Shown one piece after another: positions 1-10,920 of a DNA stretch of 41,550 nt (the first letter of the stretch is position 1; each line of letters starts with the position of its first letter). Both the position numbers and the translations under genes were made by a program. Source of the stretch: Frankia sp. R82 (GTDB taxonomy: Bacteria > Actinomycetota > Actinomycetes > Frankiales > Frankiaceae); contig NZ_JAMQQG010000032.1 in NCBI RefSeq assembly GCF_023716925.1, forward strand, positions 1-41,550. Direction: 5' to 3'. The notes beneath the pieces were generated by a model. The model ran no database searches. It was given only the letters and a program-made list of their open reading frames with translations, and was not told where the DNA came from.

Positions 1-1215
1 GGCCAGGCGCGCCCCACACGGGGCGACGACCACGGCCCAGCCGGCCCGAGACATGATGCCCCGCACGGTGGCGAGTTCGCCGGCAGCCGTCGCGGGAGCC
101 TGATCGGGATCCCAGCTGGTCACGTCGACAAGGATGGCAACGGCCGGTGCGCCGGCCGGGCGCAGCCCGCACAGCGCCGTGGCCAGGGCGGGTTCGGTCC
201 GCCCCAGCACCGCCACGATCATGCCGCCCTGGCCGGCGGCGGGCCGGCGGGCCGCGGCCAACGCCGGCTGCAGCGAGGATGCCTCGGCCGGGGTGAGGGT
301 GGACAGTTCGTCGAGCAGCCCGGACAGCGCCGTGCCCGTGACCGTTGCGACCGGGCCGCGATCGGTGATCAGTCGGACCCGGTGCCCGCCGCGCGCCAGA
401 TGCATCCCGACGCCACCGACGGCGGCGACCGCCCATTCGAAGGCCTCCGAGCCGCCAGGGCCGGGCCAGGCCCGGGACCGGGAGTCCAACAGCAGTGTGG
501 CGGCGCTGGTGTGCGGATGCTCCTCCCGGCGGACCATCATCTCCCCGGAGCGGGCGGTCGTCTTCCAGTGCACCCGGCGCAGGTCGTCGCCCGGGCGGTA
601 GGGACGGGTGGTGGTCTCGTCCTCGCCGACGAGGCCGCTGACGCGACGCTGCTCGGCCCGCTGACTTGCCGACCCGCGGGGCCGTGCGGGCGGCAGGCGC
701 TCCAGCGTCGGGGCGACGACCAGCTCGTCGAGGCTGCGGAAGCTGCGGGTCAGTTCGCACAGGCCGAACGGGTCGCCGAGGCGGATCGCCATCGGGCCGA
801 TCTGGTAGCGCCCGCGGGCTGTGGCCCGCAGCGCGTAGGTCAGGTCACGACGCCCACCCGGCTCGATCCGGTCGAGGACGAACCGGGCGCCGCCGCCGAG
901 GCCGGCACCGGCCGCGTCCTCGACGAGCAGCACCGACGATGCCGACCGGCTGACGTTCTCCAGCTGGATGCGTACGGCCACCCGATCGCCAGCGGTGACC
1001 CGGCGCGGCTCGAGGCGCCGGGTGCACGACAGCCGGTAGCGGGTGCGGGACACGACCGCCGCCGCGATGACCGGCAGACTCGCCAGCAGAATCCCGATGC
1101 GCAGCAGGTCCTGCTCGCCGAGCAGGACCGCGGACACCACACAGGCGGCGCCGGCAGCGAGAAAGGAGCGACCCCGGATCGTCAGGCCACGCAGTGCCGC
1201 GACAAAGTCCCGCAC
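1..1215 (-). CDS. DUF58 domain protein (C-terminus cut by window edge)
   Basis: The reading frame is open from a GTG at 1215 to base 1, so 405 codons are present and the stop lies outside the window. Two hydrophobic segments lie near the N-terminus (about residues 13-50, roughly AAGAACVVSAVLL and GILLASLPVIAAAVV). A beta-rich region follows, then the DUF58 hallmark YRPGDDLRRVHWKTTARSG, ending in VRREE, near residues 215-240. DUF58 proteins are membrane-anchored and have a von Willebrand A-like fold. They are almost always paired with a MoxR ATPase, which is thought to remodel them. Here the MoxR gene ends 8 bases upstream, so the two probably form one operon. The exact start is uncertain because no strong ribosome binding site is visible. 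The biochemical role is unknown; a link to envelope or cell-wall assembly is inferred from the position beside the dcw cluster. Confidence 0.88.
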   Translation of the reverse strand, partial: MRDFVAALRGLTIRGRSFLAAGAACVVSAVLLGEQDLLRIGILLASLPVIAAAVVSRTRYRLSCTRRLEPRRVTAGDRVAVRIQLENVSRSASSVLLVEDAAGAGLGGGARFVLDRIEPGGRRDLTYALRATARGRYQIGPMAIRLGDPFGLCELTRSFRSLDELVVAPTLERLPPARPRGSASQRAEQRRVSGLVGEDETTTRPYRPGDDLRRVHWKTTARSGEMMVRREEHPHTSAATLLLDSRSRAWPGPGGSEAFEWAVAAVGGVGMHLARGGHRVRLITDRGPVATVTGTALSGLLDELSTLTPAEASSLQPALAAARRPAAGQGGMIVAVLGRTEPALATALCGLRPAGAPAVAILVDVTSWDPDQAPATAAGELATVRGIMSRAGWAVVVAPCGARLA

Positions 1216-1223
1216 ACGTAGCT

Positions 1224-2252
1224 CTAACGACCGTGGCGCAGCGGGCGTGCCCCGCCAGGCCGCGCGACGGGCACCCGATCCAGGATGTCGGCCAGGATCC
1301 GGCCACACACCTCGGTGGCCGGCTCGCCGGAGAGCAGGATCTCCGGGTGCGCCAGCAGCCGGTGGGCCAGCACCGGGATCGCCATCTCCTGCACGTCGTC
1401 GGGCAGCACGAAGGTCCGCTGGTCGAGTGCGGCCCGCGCCCGCGCCGTACGGATGAGGTGCAGCGCCGCCCGGGGAGAGGCGCCGAGCGCCACGTCGGGA
1501 TGCGCGCGGGTGGCGCCGACCAGATCGACGATGTACTGGCGCACTTCGGGGGAGACGTGCACGGTGCGCACCAGGGTGACGAGCCGGGCGATCTCGGCGG
1601 CGTCGGTGACCGGGCTGACGCCGGCGAGCGGACTGGTGTTGCCGTGCGCGTCGAGCATCGCCATCTCGGCGGCCGGCGACGGGTAGCCCATCGAGATGCG
1701 GGCGGTGAAGCGGTCACGCTGGGCCTCGGGCAGCGCGCGGGTGCCCTCCATCTCCACCGGGTTCTGGGTGGCGATCACCATGAACGGGGACTCGAGCCGG
1801 TAGGTCACGCCGTCGACGGTGACCTGGTGCTCCTCCATGCACTCCAGCAGGGCGGACTGCGCCTTGGGTTCGGCTCGGTTGATCTCGTCACCGACGACGA
1901 TGTTCGCGAACACCGGGCCAGGCCGGAACTCGAAGTCACGGGTGCCCTGGTTGTAGACGCTCACGCCGGTGACGTCGCCGGGCAGCAGGTCCGGGGTGAA
2001 CTGGATGCGCCGCACCCGGGCGTCGATGGACCGGGCCAGCGCCTTGGCCAGCATCGTCTTGCCGACGCCGGGCACGTCCTCGATGAGTAGGTGGCCCTCG
2101 GACAGCAGTACGACGAGTGCGGTGGTGATCGCCTCACCCTTGCCGTCGATGACGGTCTCGACCGAGGCGCGTACACGCCCGGCCACGTCGGCGAGATGAC
2201 CGATGTCGGTCACCGGGTCGCGCCAGTGACGCAGACCAGGGTCGGTCACCAC
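1224..2252 (-). CDS. MoxR-family AAA+ ATPase
   Basis: The 342-residue protein has Walker A (EDVPGVGKTMLAKALA), Walker B (VVGDEINRAEPKAQSALLE), sensor 1 (VIATQNPVEMEGTRALPEAQ) and the arginine region QRDRFTARISMGYPS, all typical of MoxR. The frame stays open upstream to 2615, but that extension is low-complexity and Arg/Pro rich. The GTG at 2252 (or the next codon, 2249) lies a few bases after GGAAGGGG, which suits a ribosome binding site, and gives the usual MoxR length of 320-350 residues. MoxR proteins act as chaperone-like ATPases, often maturing proteins with a von Willebrand A domain. The downstream DUF58 gene is the expected partner. The gene diverges from mraZ and the two share a roughly 600-base upstream region. 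Confidence 0.9.
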   Translation of the reverse strand: MVTDPGLRHWRDPVTDIGHLADVAGRVRASVETVIDGKGEAITTALVVLLSEGHLLIEDVPGVGKTMLAKALARSIDARVRRIQFTPDLLPGDVTGVSVYNQGTRDFEFRPGPVFANIVVGDEINRAEPKAQSALLECMEEHQVTVDGVTYRLESPFMVIATQNPVEMEGTRALPEAQRDRFTARISMGYPSPAAEMAMLDAHGNTSPLAGVSPVTDAAEIARLVTLVRTVHVSPEVRQYIVDLVGATRAHPDVALGASPRAALHLIRTARARAALDQRTFVLPDDVQEMAIPVLAHRLLAHPEILLSGEPATEVCGRILADILDRVPVARPGGARPLRHGR

Positions 2253-2736
2253 CAGTGTCCCCTTCCGGGAGTCGGTCGTCCGGGTCTCAGAGCGCCCGGG
2301 TCTCAGGGCGCCCAGGCGTCGCAGCGCACGGCGCCGGGCCGCGCGGACACGAACGACCCGGCACCTGGTTGGTGCGCGGCCGGTTCCGGCAGTACCCGTT
2401 TCTTTTGAGTGTGACATCCGCGGGCGTGTCACAGGCGACGGTGGTCGCGGAAACTCCCTCCTGATCGGATCGGTGCCGGACCGGGGCGGGGCCGGGCGCC
2501 GGATCGGCGCGGGGCCGGCACAGGGCTGCCGCGAGGCCGGCGCGGGCCCCCCGACGGGGTCACCCACCCGTGCCGGGGCCGTTCCACCGACGTGCGATCT
2601 CGTCGACCGAACCATTGCAGGTAGAGCGTGTTTCCGTCCGGTTTTCGCGGTTTATACCACCCCGTAACAGGGCATAGCAGGCGCCCGCTGATGGAGTGTT
2701 CTCGGTGGGTTGGCGCGGGGTGTCGAGGGGGTGTTG
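2253..2736. other. Divergent intergenic region between moxR and mraZ (upstream part)
   Basis: No convincing gene is seen here. Bases 2253-2600 are GC-rich and look like leader or spacer. Bases about 2610-2695 form the most AT-rich island nearby (GGTTTTCGCGGTTTATACC), a likely place for promoters serving either direction, but no clear -35/-10 pair can be assigned by eye. Confidence 0.4.
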
Positions 2737-2776
2737 GGTGGGGGGTAGTGGAGTAGAGTGGCGCGTAGTGGGGGGG
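2737..2776 (+). promoter_or_regulatory. Candidate MraZ operator: four (A/G)GTGG boxes at 10-base spacing
   Basis: GGTGG begins at 2737 and AGTGG begins at 2747, 2757 and 2767, an exact 10-base period ending about 75 bases before the mraZ start. MraZ proteins are known to bind short G-rich direct repeats with a 10-base period upstream of their own gene. The match in spacing, position and core makes autoregulation likely. TAGAGT at 2754-2759 lies inside the array and could be a -10 element that MraZ would cover. That last point is inference. Confidence 0.6.
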
Positions 2777-2849
2777 ATCGGCATTCGGGTGGCCGTCCTG
2801 GGTGATCGGGCGCCGTCCTCCTGGGCTGTGGCAGGGAGGTCGAGGGCGC

Positions 2850-3281
2850 ATGTTCCTCGGCAGTCACACGCCGCGGCTGGATGACAAGGGGCGGCTAACC
2901 CTGCCCGCGAAGTTCCGGGACGAGTTGGAGGGGGGGCTTGTGATCACCAAGGGGCAGGAGCGCTGCCTGTACGTCTTCCCCATGGCGGAGTTCACCCGGA
3001 TCAGCGAGTCCCTGCGGGCGGCTCCGGTCACCGCGAAGGCACTGCGTGACTACAGCCGGATCTTCTTCTCGTCCGCCGCCGACGACGTGCCCGACCGGCA
3101 GGGGCGCATCACCATTCCCGGCCCCTTGCGCACCTACGCGGGACTGACCCGCGAGTGCGTCGTCAACGGCGCGAACACCAGGGTCGAGGTCTGGGATGCC
3201 GCGCGTTGGCAGACCTATCTGGACGGTCAGGAAGAGTCGTTTGCCGAGCTGTCCGAGGAGGTCCTGCCCGGAGTGATCTGA
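2850..3281 (+). CDS. mraZ: MraZ, transcriptional regulator of the dcw cluster
   Basis: This 143-residue protein is the usual MraZ length. It carries the two AbrB-like half-domains of the family, with the characteristic loops [16 protein letters not shown] (about residues 11-26) and [13 protein letters not shown] (about 83-95). The ATG at 2850 gives the canonical N-terminus [15 protein letters not shown] and is preceded by GGGAGGT with a 9-base spacer. The frame is open further upstream to 2802, but that part has no family similarity. MraZ forms ring-shaped oligomers, binds DNA upstream of itself and regulates the cluster it heads. The candidate binding array is at 2737-2776. Confidence 0.96.
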   Translation: MFLGSHTPRLDDKGRLTLPAKFRDELEGGLVITKGQERCLYVFPMAEFTRISESLRAAPVTAKALRDYSRIFFSSAADDVPDRQGRITIPGPLRTYAGLTRECVVNGANTRVEVWDAARWQTYLDGQEESFAELSEEVLPGVI

Positions 3282-3584
3282 GTCGTCGGGGACCTCGCGC
3301 CTCGCGCGCCACGGTCCGCTCGTCCCACATCCCGTCCGCTGCCACCGGCCGCCTCTTCCCCGGCGACCGGCGACCGGCGGACGTGGTTGCCGGGGTCGGG
3401 CGCCGCCGTCGGTGCTCGGACCGTCGAGTCGCCGGCCCGCCGGTCCGCCGCCTGTGGTGCCCTCTCGCCGCGTCCGAGCCCGTCCCGCACCGGGGCGAGA
3501 GCCCGTCCGCGCGGGTGGATGCCCGTCCTGCACATCTGAAGACGAGGTCCACGAGCGGTCGAGGGAGGCTCAGCACTGAACGCG
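3282..3584. other. Intergenic spacer mraZ-rsmH
   Basis: This 303-base GC-rich spacer holds no ORF with credible protein features. A GGGAGG near 3564 could serve rsmH, although it lies about 16 bases before the ATG. An internal promoter cannot be excluded, but none is recognisable. Confidence 0.4.
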
Positions 3585-4568
3585 ATGCACACGCCTGTGC
3601 TGACCGGCCGCGTGCTCGATCTGCTGGCCCCGGCTCTGACCACGCCGGGGTCCGTGGTGGTGGATGCGACGGTGGGTCTCGGCGGGCACACCGCTGCCCT
3701 GCTCGAACGGTTTCCCGGGCTCGAGGTGATCGGGCTGGACCGCGACCCGCAGGCCCTGGCCCACAGTCGGGCGCGGCTCGACGTCGTCGCTGCCGGACAG
3801 TTCCGACTCGTCCAGGCCGTCTATGACGAGATCGGCGCGGTTCTCGCGCGCCTGGGTCGGGCGTCCGTGCACGGGGTGCTGTTCGACCTCGGGGTGTCCT
3901 CCCTGCAGCTCGACAGCGACGAGCGCGGTTTCGCCTACTCCCGGGACGCGCCGCTGGACATGCGCATGGACGGCGGCGACGGCAGCGGGCAGACCGCGGC
4001 GGACATCCTCAACAGCTACGACGCCGTGGCGCTCACCCGGATCCTGCGGGACTACGGCGAGGAGCGGTTCGCCCGGCGGATCGCCGAGGCCATCGTGCGC
4101 GCTCGCGCCGACGCGCCGTTCACCACCTCGGCCCGGCTGGTCGACCTGATCCGCAACGCGATTCCCGCGCCGGCCCGGCGCACCGGCGGCAATCCCGCCA
4201 AGCGGACCTTCCAGGCGTTACGCATCGAGGTCAACACCGAACTCGACGTGCTGGCCCGAGCCCTGCCCGCAGCCTTCGACGCGCTGGCCGTCGGCGGGCG
4301 CCTGGTCGTCCTGTCCTACCACTCGTTGGAGGACCGGATCGTCAAGCATCAGCTGGCACCGTACGCGCAGGAACTGGTTCCGCCGGGCATGCCGGTGGTC
4401 CCGGCGGGCGCGGCACCCAGACTGCGCTGGCTGACCCGCGGCGCCGAGCCGGCGAGCGACGCAGAGAAGGTCGACAACCCGCGAGCGGCCTCCGTCCGAC
4501 TGCGGGCCGCCGAACGTACGGCCCCGAACCCGGGTCAGGCCCGGCCCACCACCGGAGGTGCATCGTGA
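3585..4568 (+). CDS. rsmH: 16S rRNA (cytosine-1402-N4)-methyltransferase
   Basis: The 327-residue protein starts with the family signature HTPVL. It contains the S-adenosylmethionine-binding motif [17 protein letters not shown] (about residues 24-40), GLDRDPQAL, the [20 protein letters not shown] block (about 97-116), the [16 protein letters not shown] block and the C-terminal [12 protein letters not shown]. RsmH (MraW) methylates N4 of C1402 in the ribosomal P site and normally follows mraZ. The C-terminal tail is Ala/Pro rich. The stop overlaps the next start in a GTGA junction, so translation of the ftsL-like gene is probably coupled. Confidence 0.97.
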   Translation: MHTPVLTGRVLDLLAPALTTPGSVVVDATVGLGGHTAALLERFPGLEVIGLDRDPQALAHSRARLDVVAAGQFRLVQAVYDEIGAVLARLGRASVHGVLFDLGVSSLQLDSDERGFAYSRDAPLDMRMDGGDGSGQTAADILNSYDAVALTRILRDYGEERFARRIAEAIVRARADAPFTTSARLVDLIRNAIPAPARRTGGNPAKRTFQALRIEVNTELDVLARALPAAFDALAVGGRLVVLSYHSLEDRIVKHQLAPYAQELVPPGMPVVPAGAAPRLRWLTRGAEPASDAEKVDNPRAASVRLRAAERTAPNPGQARPTTGGAS

Positions 4569-5377
4569 CCGCTCCCGCGCAGCCGCTTTCCCGCGGCGAG
4601 CGTGCTGCCGCCGGCCGCGCTGCCCGCCCGGCCTCGTCGGGTCGGACCACCTCCGCCGTTCGTGGCGCCTCCTCCGGTCGCGCCCGGTCCTCGGCTTCCT
4701 CGGCGCCGGCCCGCTCGTCCGCGGCGACCGCGCCCGTTCTCGAGCCGGCACCGCGACGTGTACCTGGCCGGGTACGGCTCACGGTGGTGCGCCCGGCGCC
4801 ACCGGGAGCCCGCAAGGGTCCGTTCGTCGTCCTGTTGCTCATGCTGCTCGGTGCCGGGCTGCTCGGCCTGCTGCTGCTCAACCTCGCGCTGATGGAGGGC
4901 TCCTTCCAGGAGACCAAGCTGCGTAACCAGGCCGCATCCCTGGCCGACGCCCAGCAGTCCCTGGCGGTCCAGGCCGACCAGCTGTCCGACCCGGCGGCCC
5001 TGGCCGCCGCGGCCACCCGCGCCGGCATGGTGCCCGGCGGGGTCCCGCAGTCCCTTGCCGCCGGCTCGCCGCTGCCGCCCGGCGCCCGGGTGCTGTCCCG
5101 GGAGCCGGACAGCGGCGCCGTCCTCGTGATCGTCCCTGCGCCGGCCGGCCAGCAGGCCGCCGCCACCGGGCCGGCTCCCGCTGCTGCGCAGGCTCCGGCC
5201 GGTACGCAGCCGGCGACCACACCAGCCAGCTCGGCAGGGCCGGCCGACGGTGCCACCAGCACCGGGACGGGTTCGACGGGCACGGGTTCGACAGGCACGG
5301 GTTCGACAGGCACGGGTTCGACGGGAGAGGCCGCCGGGACGGGTGCGGGAGCTGGGCAGGGTGAGCCCGGACGGTGA
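4565..5377 (+). CDS. ftsL: FtsL-like septal membrane protein
   Basis: The 270-residue protein has a Ser/Arg/Ala-rich cytoplasmic N-terminus of about 85 residues. One transmembrane helix follows (about 87-108, [19 protein letters not shown]), then a short extracytoplasmic heptad-like stretch (about 110-150, [20 protein letters not shown]). This topology, and the place between rsmH and the ftsI penicillin-binding protein, identify it as the FtsL/DivIC-type bitopic divisome protein. FtsL sequences are poorly conserved, so the assignment rests on topology and synteny. The tail is Ala/Pro/Gly rich and contains four copies of a 15-base repeat encoding Thr-Gly-Ser-Thr-Gly. It is much longer than the roughly 100-120 residues of typical FtsL. 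Confidence 0.8.
   Translation: MTAPAQPLSRGERAAAGRAARPASSGRTTSAVRGASSGRARSSASSAPARSSAATAPVLEPAPRRVPGRVRLTVVRPAPPGARKGPFVVLLLMLLGAGLLGLLLLNLALMEGSFQETKLRNQAASLADAQQSLAVQADQLSDPAALAAAATRAGMVPGGVPQSLAAGSPLPPGARVLSREPDSGAVLVIVPAPAGQQAAATGPAPAAAQAPAGTQPATTPASSAGPADGATSTGTGSTGTGSTGTGSTGTGSTGEAAGTGAGAGQGEPGR
5267..5326 (+). repeat. 15-base in-frame tandem repeat, 4 units, in ftsL
   Basis: Units at 5267, 5282, 5297 and 5312 share ACGGGTTCGACRGGC and differ at only one or two positions. They add a Thr/Gly/Ser stretch to the C-terminal tail of the FtsL-like protein. Confidence 0.9.
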
Positions 5378-5440
5378 GCTCGCCGCGGTCCGGCTCGCCG
5401 CGACGAGGGCGCGGCCGGCTGCAGCCGGTGTCGCCACCGG

Positions 5441-7555
5441 ATGACCCGAGGTGGTCGGTATCCCGACGAACACGAGGACGAGGAACGCAGGGTGGCACCG
5501 GATGCGCCGCGCTCGGCGGATGGACGGGACCGGACCGAGCGCCGTCCGACGGGCTCGGGCACACGGCGCCCGCCCGCGGCCCGCGCGGCTGGGGCCCGCA
5601 CGTCGACAGCCCGCACGTCGGCCGGGACACGGGTGGCAACGACTCGGGCAGCCGGGACTCGTGGGTCGGGTACCCGAACATCCGGCACCCGGGCATCCGG
5701 CACCCGCGGGTCGGGTCCGCGGGGGTCTGCGGGGCGGTTGGCCGGGAACCTGCGCAGCGACGGGCGACCGGGCGGTGGGCGGCGTCCACCGCGGCCGGCG
5801 GCGCCGCGGACCTACCGGCTGGGCAGCCCACGGCGGCGGGTACGGGTGACGGTGGTGCTGATGGTGGGGCTGCTCGCGGTCCTCGGGCTGCGCCTGACCC
5901 AGCTGCAGGGCATCTCCGCGTCGAAGTACGCCGCCCAGGCCGAGGCGCAGCGGCTGCGCACGGTGGTGCTGCCGGCGGCCCGCGGCGCCATCACCGACCG
6001 CACCGGGCACACCCTCGCCCAGCACGTCGAGCTGCGTGCCGTCTACGCCAACCCGACGAACATCAAGAACCCCAGGGCCACCGCGGTCAAGCTCGCCCCG
6101 TTGCTCGGTGAGAGCGTCGAGACGCTGACGACGCGGATGACCACCGACTCGCAGGACAACGTCAAGTTCGTCTACCTGGCCCGGCGACTCACCCCGCAGG
6201 TCGGTGACAAGGTCACCAGATTGGGGCTCGCCGGCATCGGCATCGCCGAGGAACGCGGGCGCACCTACCCGGGCGGGTCACTGGCGGCGAACGTCGTCGG
6301 CTACATGCGCCGCGGCGAGGGCGACACGCTCGTCGGCGGTGGTGGGCTGGAACTCGAGTACGACCAGCAGCTGCGCGGCACCGACGGGAAACGTCAGCTG
6401 CTGGCCAATCCGCAGGGCATCGAGATCCCGTCGGGACGCACCTCCCAGACCGACCCGATGCCCGGCTCGGCCCTGCGCCTCACCCTTGACCGGGACATCC
6501 AGTGGAACGCCCAGAACGCCATCGCCGAGGCCGTCCAGACCTCGCAGGCCGACGGCGGCACCGTCGTCGTGATGGATCCGCGCACCGGCGACATCCTCGC
6601 GATGGCCGACGCGCCGACGTTCGACCCGAACCACATCACCGACGCGGACCGGGACGCGCTGGGTAACCGTGCCACCCGGGACGCCTACGAGCCCGGCAGC
6701 GTCAACAAGGTGATCACGATGGCGGCCGCGCTGGACCGGGGTCTGATCACCGACCAGACGCCGGTGACCATCCCGCCGTCGATCGTGCGCGGCGGGGTGA
6801 CCATCGAGGACTCCGAGAAACACGGCGTCGAGCACCTGACGACGGCCGGCGTGCTCGCCCGCTCCAGCAACATCGGGACGGTGGAGATCGCCGACCAGGT
6901 CGGCCGGGCCGGGCTGGAGCGGGCGCTGCGGGCCTTCGGCCTCGGCGCGACGACCGGACTGCGCTTCCCCGGCGAGGGCAGCGGCCTGCTGCCGGCGTCG
7001 AAGGCGTGGTCGGGCAGCCAGGCGGCGACCATCGCCTACGGGCAGGGCATGTCTGCGACGGCCCTGCAGATGGCCTCGGTGTACGCCACGGTCGCCAACG
7101 GCGGGGTGCGCGTCACCCCACGCCTCGTCGACGCCGTCACCGGCCCGGACGGCGTCGTCACCACCACCGCGCACCCGCCCGGCCAGCGGGTCATCAGCGC
7201 CCAGACCGCCTCGACGCTGACCGCGATGCTCGAGACGGTCGCGACCAACGAGGGCACCGCCCCGCTTGCGCAGATCCCCGGCTACCGGGTCGCCGGCAAG
7301 ACGGGCACCGCCTACCGGGCCGATCCGGTGCACGGCGGTTATGAGGGTTACACGTCGTCGTTCATCGGGTTCGCCCCGGCCGACGCCCCCCGGGTGGTGG
7401 TCGAGGTCGTCCTCGACCACCCGAAGAACGGATACTTCGGTGGGCAGGTCGCCGCGCCGGTGTTCCAGAAGGTGATGAGCTTCGCGCTGACCACCCTCGG
7501 GGTGCAGCAGCCGACGACGAAGCCCACCCCGCTCGTTCTGAGCCTTGACCAGTAG
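5441..7555 (+). CDS. ftsI: Septal peptidoglycan transpeptidase FtsI (PBP2b/PBP3 class)
   Basis: The 704-residue class B penicillin-binding protein carries the three active-site motifs: SVNK in EPGSVNKV (SxxK nucleophile, about residue 425), SSN in ARSSNIGTV (about 473) and KTG in AGKTGTAY (about 622). One transmembrane helix (about 134-152) precedes the dimerisation/pedestal domain, which includes RGAITDRTG. FtsI cross-links septal peptidoglycan with FtsW. The cytoplasmic N-terminus of about 130 residues is unusually long and low in complexity, with four 15-base units encoding Gly-Thr-Arg-x-Ser at 5654-5713. The ATG at 5441 is 63 bases after ftsL. A later internal start would still leave the transmembrane helix intact, so the N-terminus is less certain than the rest. 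Confidence 0.95.
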   Translation: MTRGGRYPDEHEDEERRVAPDAPRSADGRDRTERRPTGSGTRRPPAARAAGARTSTARTSAGTRVATTRAAGTRGSGTRTSGTRASGTRGSGPRGSAGRLAGNLRSDGRPGGGRRPPRPAAPRTYRLGSPRRRVRVTVVLMVGLLAVLGLRLTQLQGISASKYAAQAEAQRLRTVVLPAARGAITDRTGHTLAQHVELRAVYANPTNIKNPRATAVKLAPLLGESVETLTTRMTTDSQDNVKFVYLARRLTPQVGDKVTRLGLAGIGIAEERGRTYPGGSLAANVVGYMRRGEGDTLVGGGGLELEYDQQLRGTDGKRQLLANPQGIEIPSGRTSQTDPMPGSALRLTLDRDIQWNAQNAIAEAVQTSQADGGTVVVMDPRTGDILAMADAPTFDPNHITDADRDALGNRATRDAYEPGSVNKVITMAAALDRGLITDQTPVTIPPSIVRGGVTIEDSEKHGVEHLTTAGVLARSSNIGTVEIADQVGRAGLERALRAFGLGATTGLRFPGEGSGLLPASKAWSGSQAATIAYGQGMSATALQMASVYATVANGGVRVTPRLVDAVTGPDGVVTTTAHPPGQRVISAQTASTLTAMLETVATNEGTAPLAQIPGYRVAGKTGTAYRADPVHGGYEGYTSSFIGFAPADAPRVVVEVVLDHPKNGYFGGQVAAPVFQKVMSFALTTLGVQQPTTKPTPLVLSLDQ
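5654..5713 (+). repeat. 15-base in-frame degenerate tandem repeat in ftsI
   Basis: Four consecutive 15-base units encode Gly-Thr-Arg-(Gly/Thr/Ala)-Ser in the cytoplasmic tail of FtsI. Codon third positions differ between units, so the repeat is older or more diverged than the one in ftsL. Confidence 0.75.
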
Positions 7556-7598
7556 ACCTTGACCAGTAGGCCTTGACCGGCAGGGCTTGACCGACAGT
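7543..7598 (+). repeat. 14-base tandem repeat (4 units) spanning the ftsI stop codon
   Basis: Units at 7543, 7557, 7571 and 7585 follow CCTTGACCRGYAGR, with the last more diverged. The first contains the ftsI stop (TAG at 7553-7555). Each unit holds TTGACC, which resembles a -35 hexamer. The 14-base period is not a multiple of 3, unlike the repeats inside genes in this window. Confidence 0.85.
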
Positions 7599-7715
7599 CG
7601 CGGATGTCCGGTCTGTCCAGGCTCGCTCGGCGCGTCGGGCCCGGGTTACCAGGTGTCCGCGGCGGGACCACCCCCATGCCCGGGCGCCCGTGCGGATGCG
7701 GGTACCGGCGCCCAC

Positions 7716-7728
7716 TAAGGTCGTCAGC
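7716..7728 (+). promoter_or_regulatory. Candidate -10 element placed for leaderless murE transcription
   Basis: TAAGGT at 7716-7721 is followed by exactly 7 bases and then the GTG at 7729. In Actinobacteria a TANNNT hexamer at this distance often marks a leaderless transcript starting on the initiation codon. No consensus -35 is visible at the right distance. An AAGG inside the same bases could instead act as a weak ribosome binding site. Confidence 0.4.
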
Positions 7729-9302
7729 GTGACCTCTCCGGCACCTCGACCGGCCGCCACCGCACCCTGCGGCCTGGCTGACCTGCGCACGGTCCTCGCC
7801 ACCGCAACCGGGGACGCTCCCCCCGCGGCCGGCGATCCGGTCGTCCGCGGCGTCACCCACGACTCCCGGCAGGTGCGTCCGGGCGACCTGTACGCGGCGC
7901 TGCCCGGCGCCCATGTGCACGGGGCCCGGTTCGCCGCGTCCGCGTTCGCCGCGGGTGCCGTGGCCGTGCTCACCGATCCCGCGGGTGCGCGGCTGATCGC
8001 CGCGCAGGATGGTCAGGGTGCTCCGGGGAACCGGAAGCCAACGTCGGAATCGGTGCCGCTGCTGGTCAGCGAGGATCCGCGACGTGATCTCGCGGCGGTG
8101 GCCGCCCGGGTGTACGGCGACCCGTCGGCCCGGCTGCGGCTGCTCGGCGTCACCGGTACGAACGGCAAGACGACGACCGCGTTCCTGCTCGACGCGGGTC
8201 TGCGGGCCGCCGGCCACACCACCGGGCTGATCGGCACGGTGGAGACGCGGATCGCCGAGCAGCGTCTCGCCAGCGCCCACACCACCCCGGAGGCCAGCGA
8301 CCTGCAGGCGCTGCTGGCGCTGATGGTGGAGCGCGGCGTCGACGCGACCGTCATGGAGATCTCCAGCCATGCACTGGCCCAGCATCGCGCGGGGGCCCTG
8401 CACGTCGCCGGTGCGCTGTTCACCAACCTCAGCCAGGACCACCTGGACTTCCATCCCACGATGGAGGACTACTTCGAGGCCAAGGCGAGCCTGTTCGCAC
8501 CCGGGCGCTGCGACGTCGCCGTGATCGGCGTCGCCGACACCTGGGGCCGTCGCCTCGCCGCCCGCCGTCCGGACGCGATCACCTTCGCCGTCGACGGGCC
8601 GGCCGACTGGACGGTCGCCGAGCTGTCCGCCGGCCCCACCGGCTCGGACCTGGTTGCCTGCGGCCCGGACGGGCTGCGGGTGACGCTGTCGGTGCCGCTG
8701 CCCGGCCGGTTCAACGTCGCGAACGCGTTGGGCGCGCTGGCGCTGCTCGTCGCCGTCGGCCTCGACCCGGCGCAGGCGGCCGCGGGGATCGGTGCGCTCG
8801 CGGGTGTGCCCGGACGGATGGAACGCGTCGACGCCGGGCAGCCGTTCCTCGCCCTCGTCGACTTCGCCCACACCCCCGACGCGGTGACGACGCTGCTCGA
8901 AACCGTCCGGCCGCTGGTGAAGGGTCGCGTGATCGTCGTGCTCGGCTGTGGCGGCGACCGGGACCGCGGCAAACGCCCACTGATGGGCGGGGCCGCGGCG
9001 GCCCTGGCCGACCTCGCGATTCTGACCAGCGACAACCCGCGCTCCGAGGACCCGGACGACATTCTCGCGCAGATGCTCGCCGGCGTCGGCGAGCCGCTGC
9101 GTACGGCCGGGCGGGTCCTCGTGGAGCCGGACCGGTCCGCCGCGATCGCGACCGCGGTGGCCGCCGCCGGCGCGCAGGACGCCGTCGTCATCGCGGGCAA
9201 GGGCCACGAGTCCGGTCAGGAACAGGCCGGTGTGATCACCCCGTTCGACGACCGGATCGTGCTGCGAGCAGCCCTGGACGCCCTGAACGGCGAGGTGGGC
9301 GG

Positions 9303-9306
<4 letters not shown>
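7729..9306 (+). CDS. murE: UDP-MurNAc-L-Ala-D-Glu:meso-DAP ligase
   Basis: The 525-residue Mur ligase has an N-terminal UDP-binding domain (THDSRQVRPGDLYAALPG), the ATP-binding loop GVTGTNGKTTTAFLL, the carbamylated-lysine region DYFEAKASLF and the C-terminal DNPRSEDPDDI. The DNPR sequence is the known signature for meso-diaminopimelate as the added amino acid, rather than lysine. MurE adds the third residue of the stem peptide in the cytoplasm. The frame is open to an ATG at 7690, but the GTG at 7729 is favoured because the family domain begins soon after it and a TAAGGT element sits 7 bases upstream. The stop overlaps murF in an ATGA junction. Confidence 0.95.
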
Positions 9307-10871
<1,565 letters not shown>

Positions 10872-10920
10872 GGACGGACGGCTGTCGGCATCGACGCGAA
10901 CCCGCGGGCGGGACGTCCGG

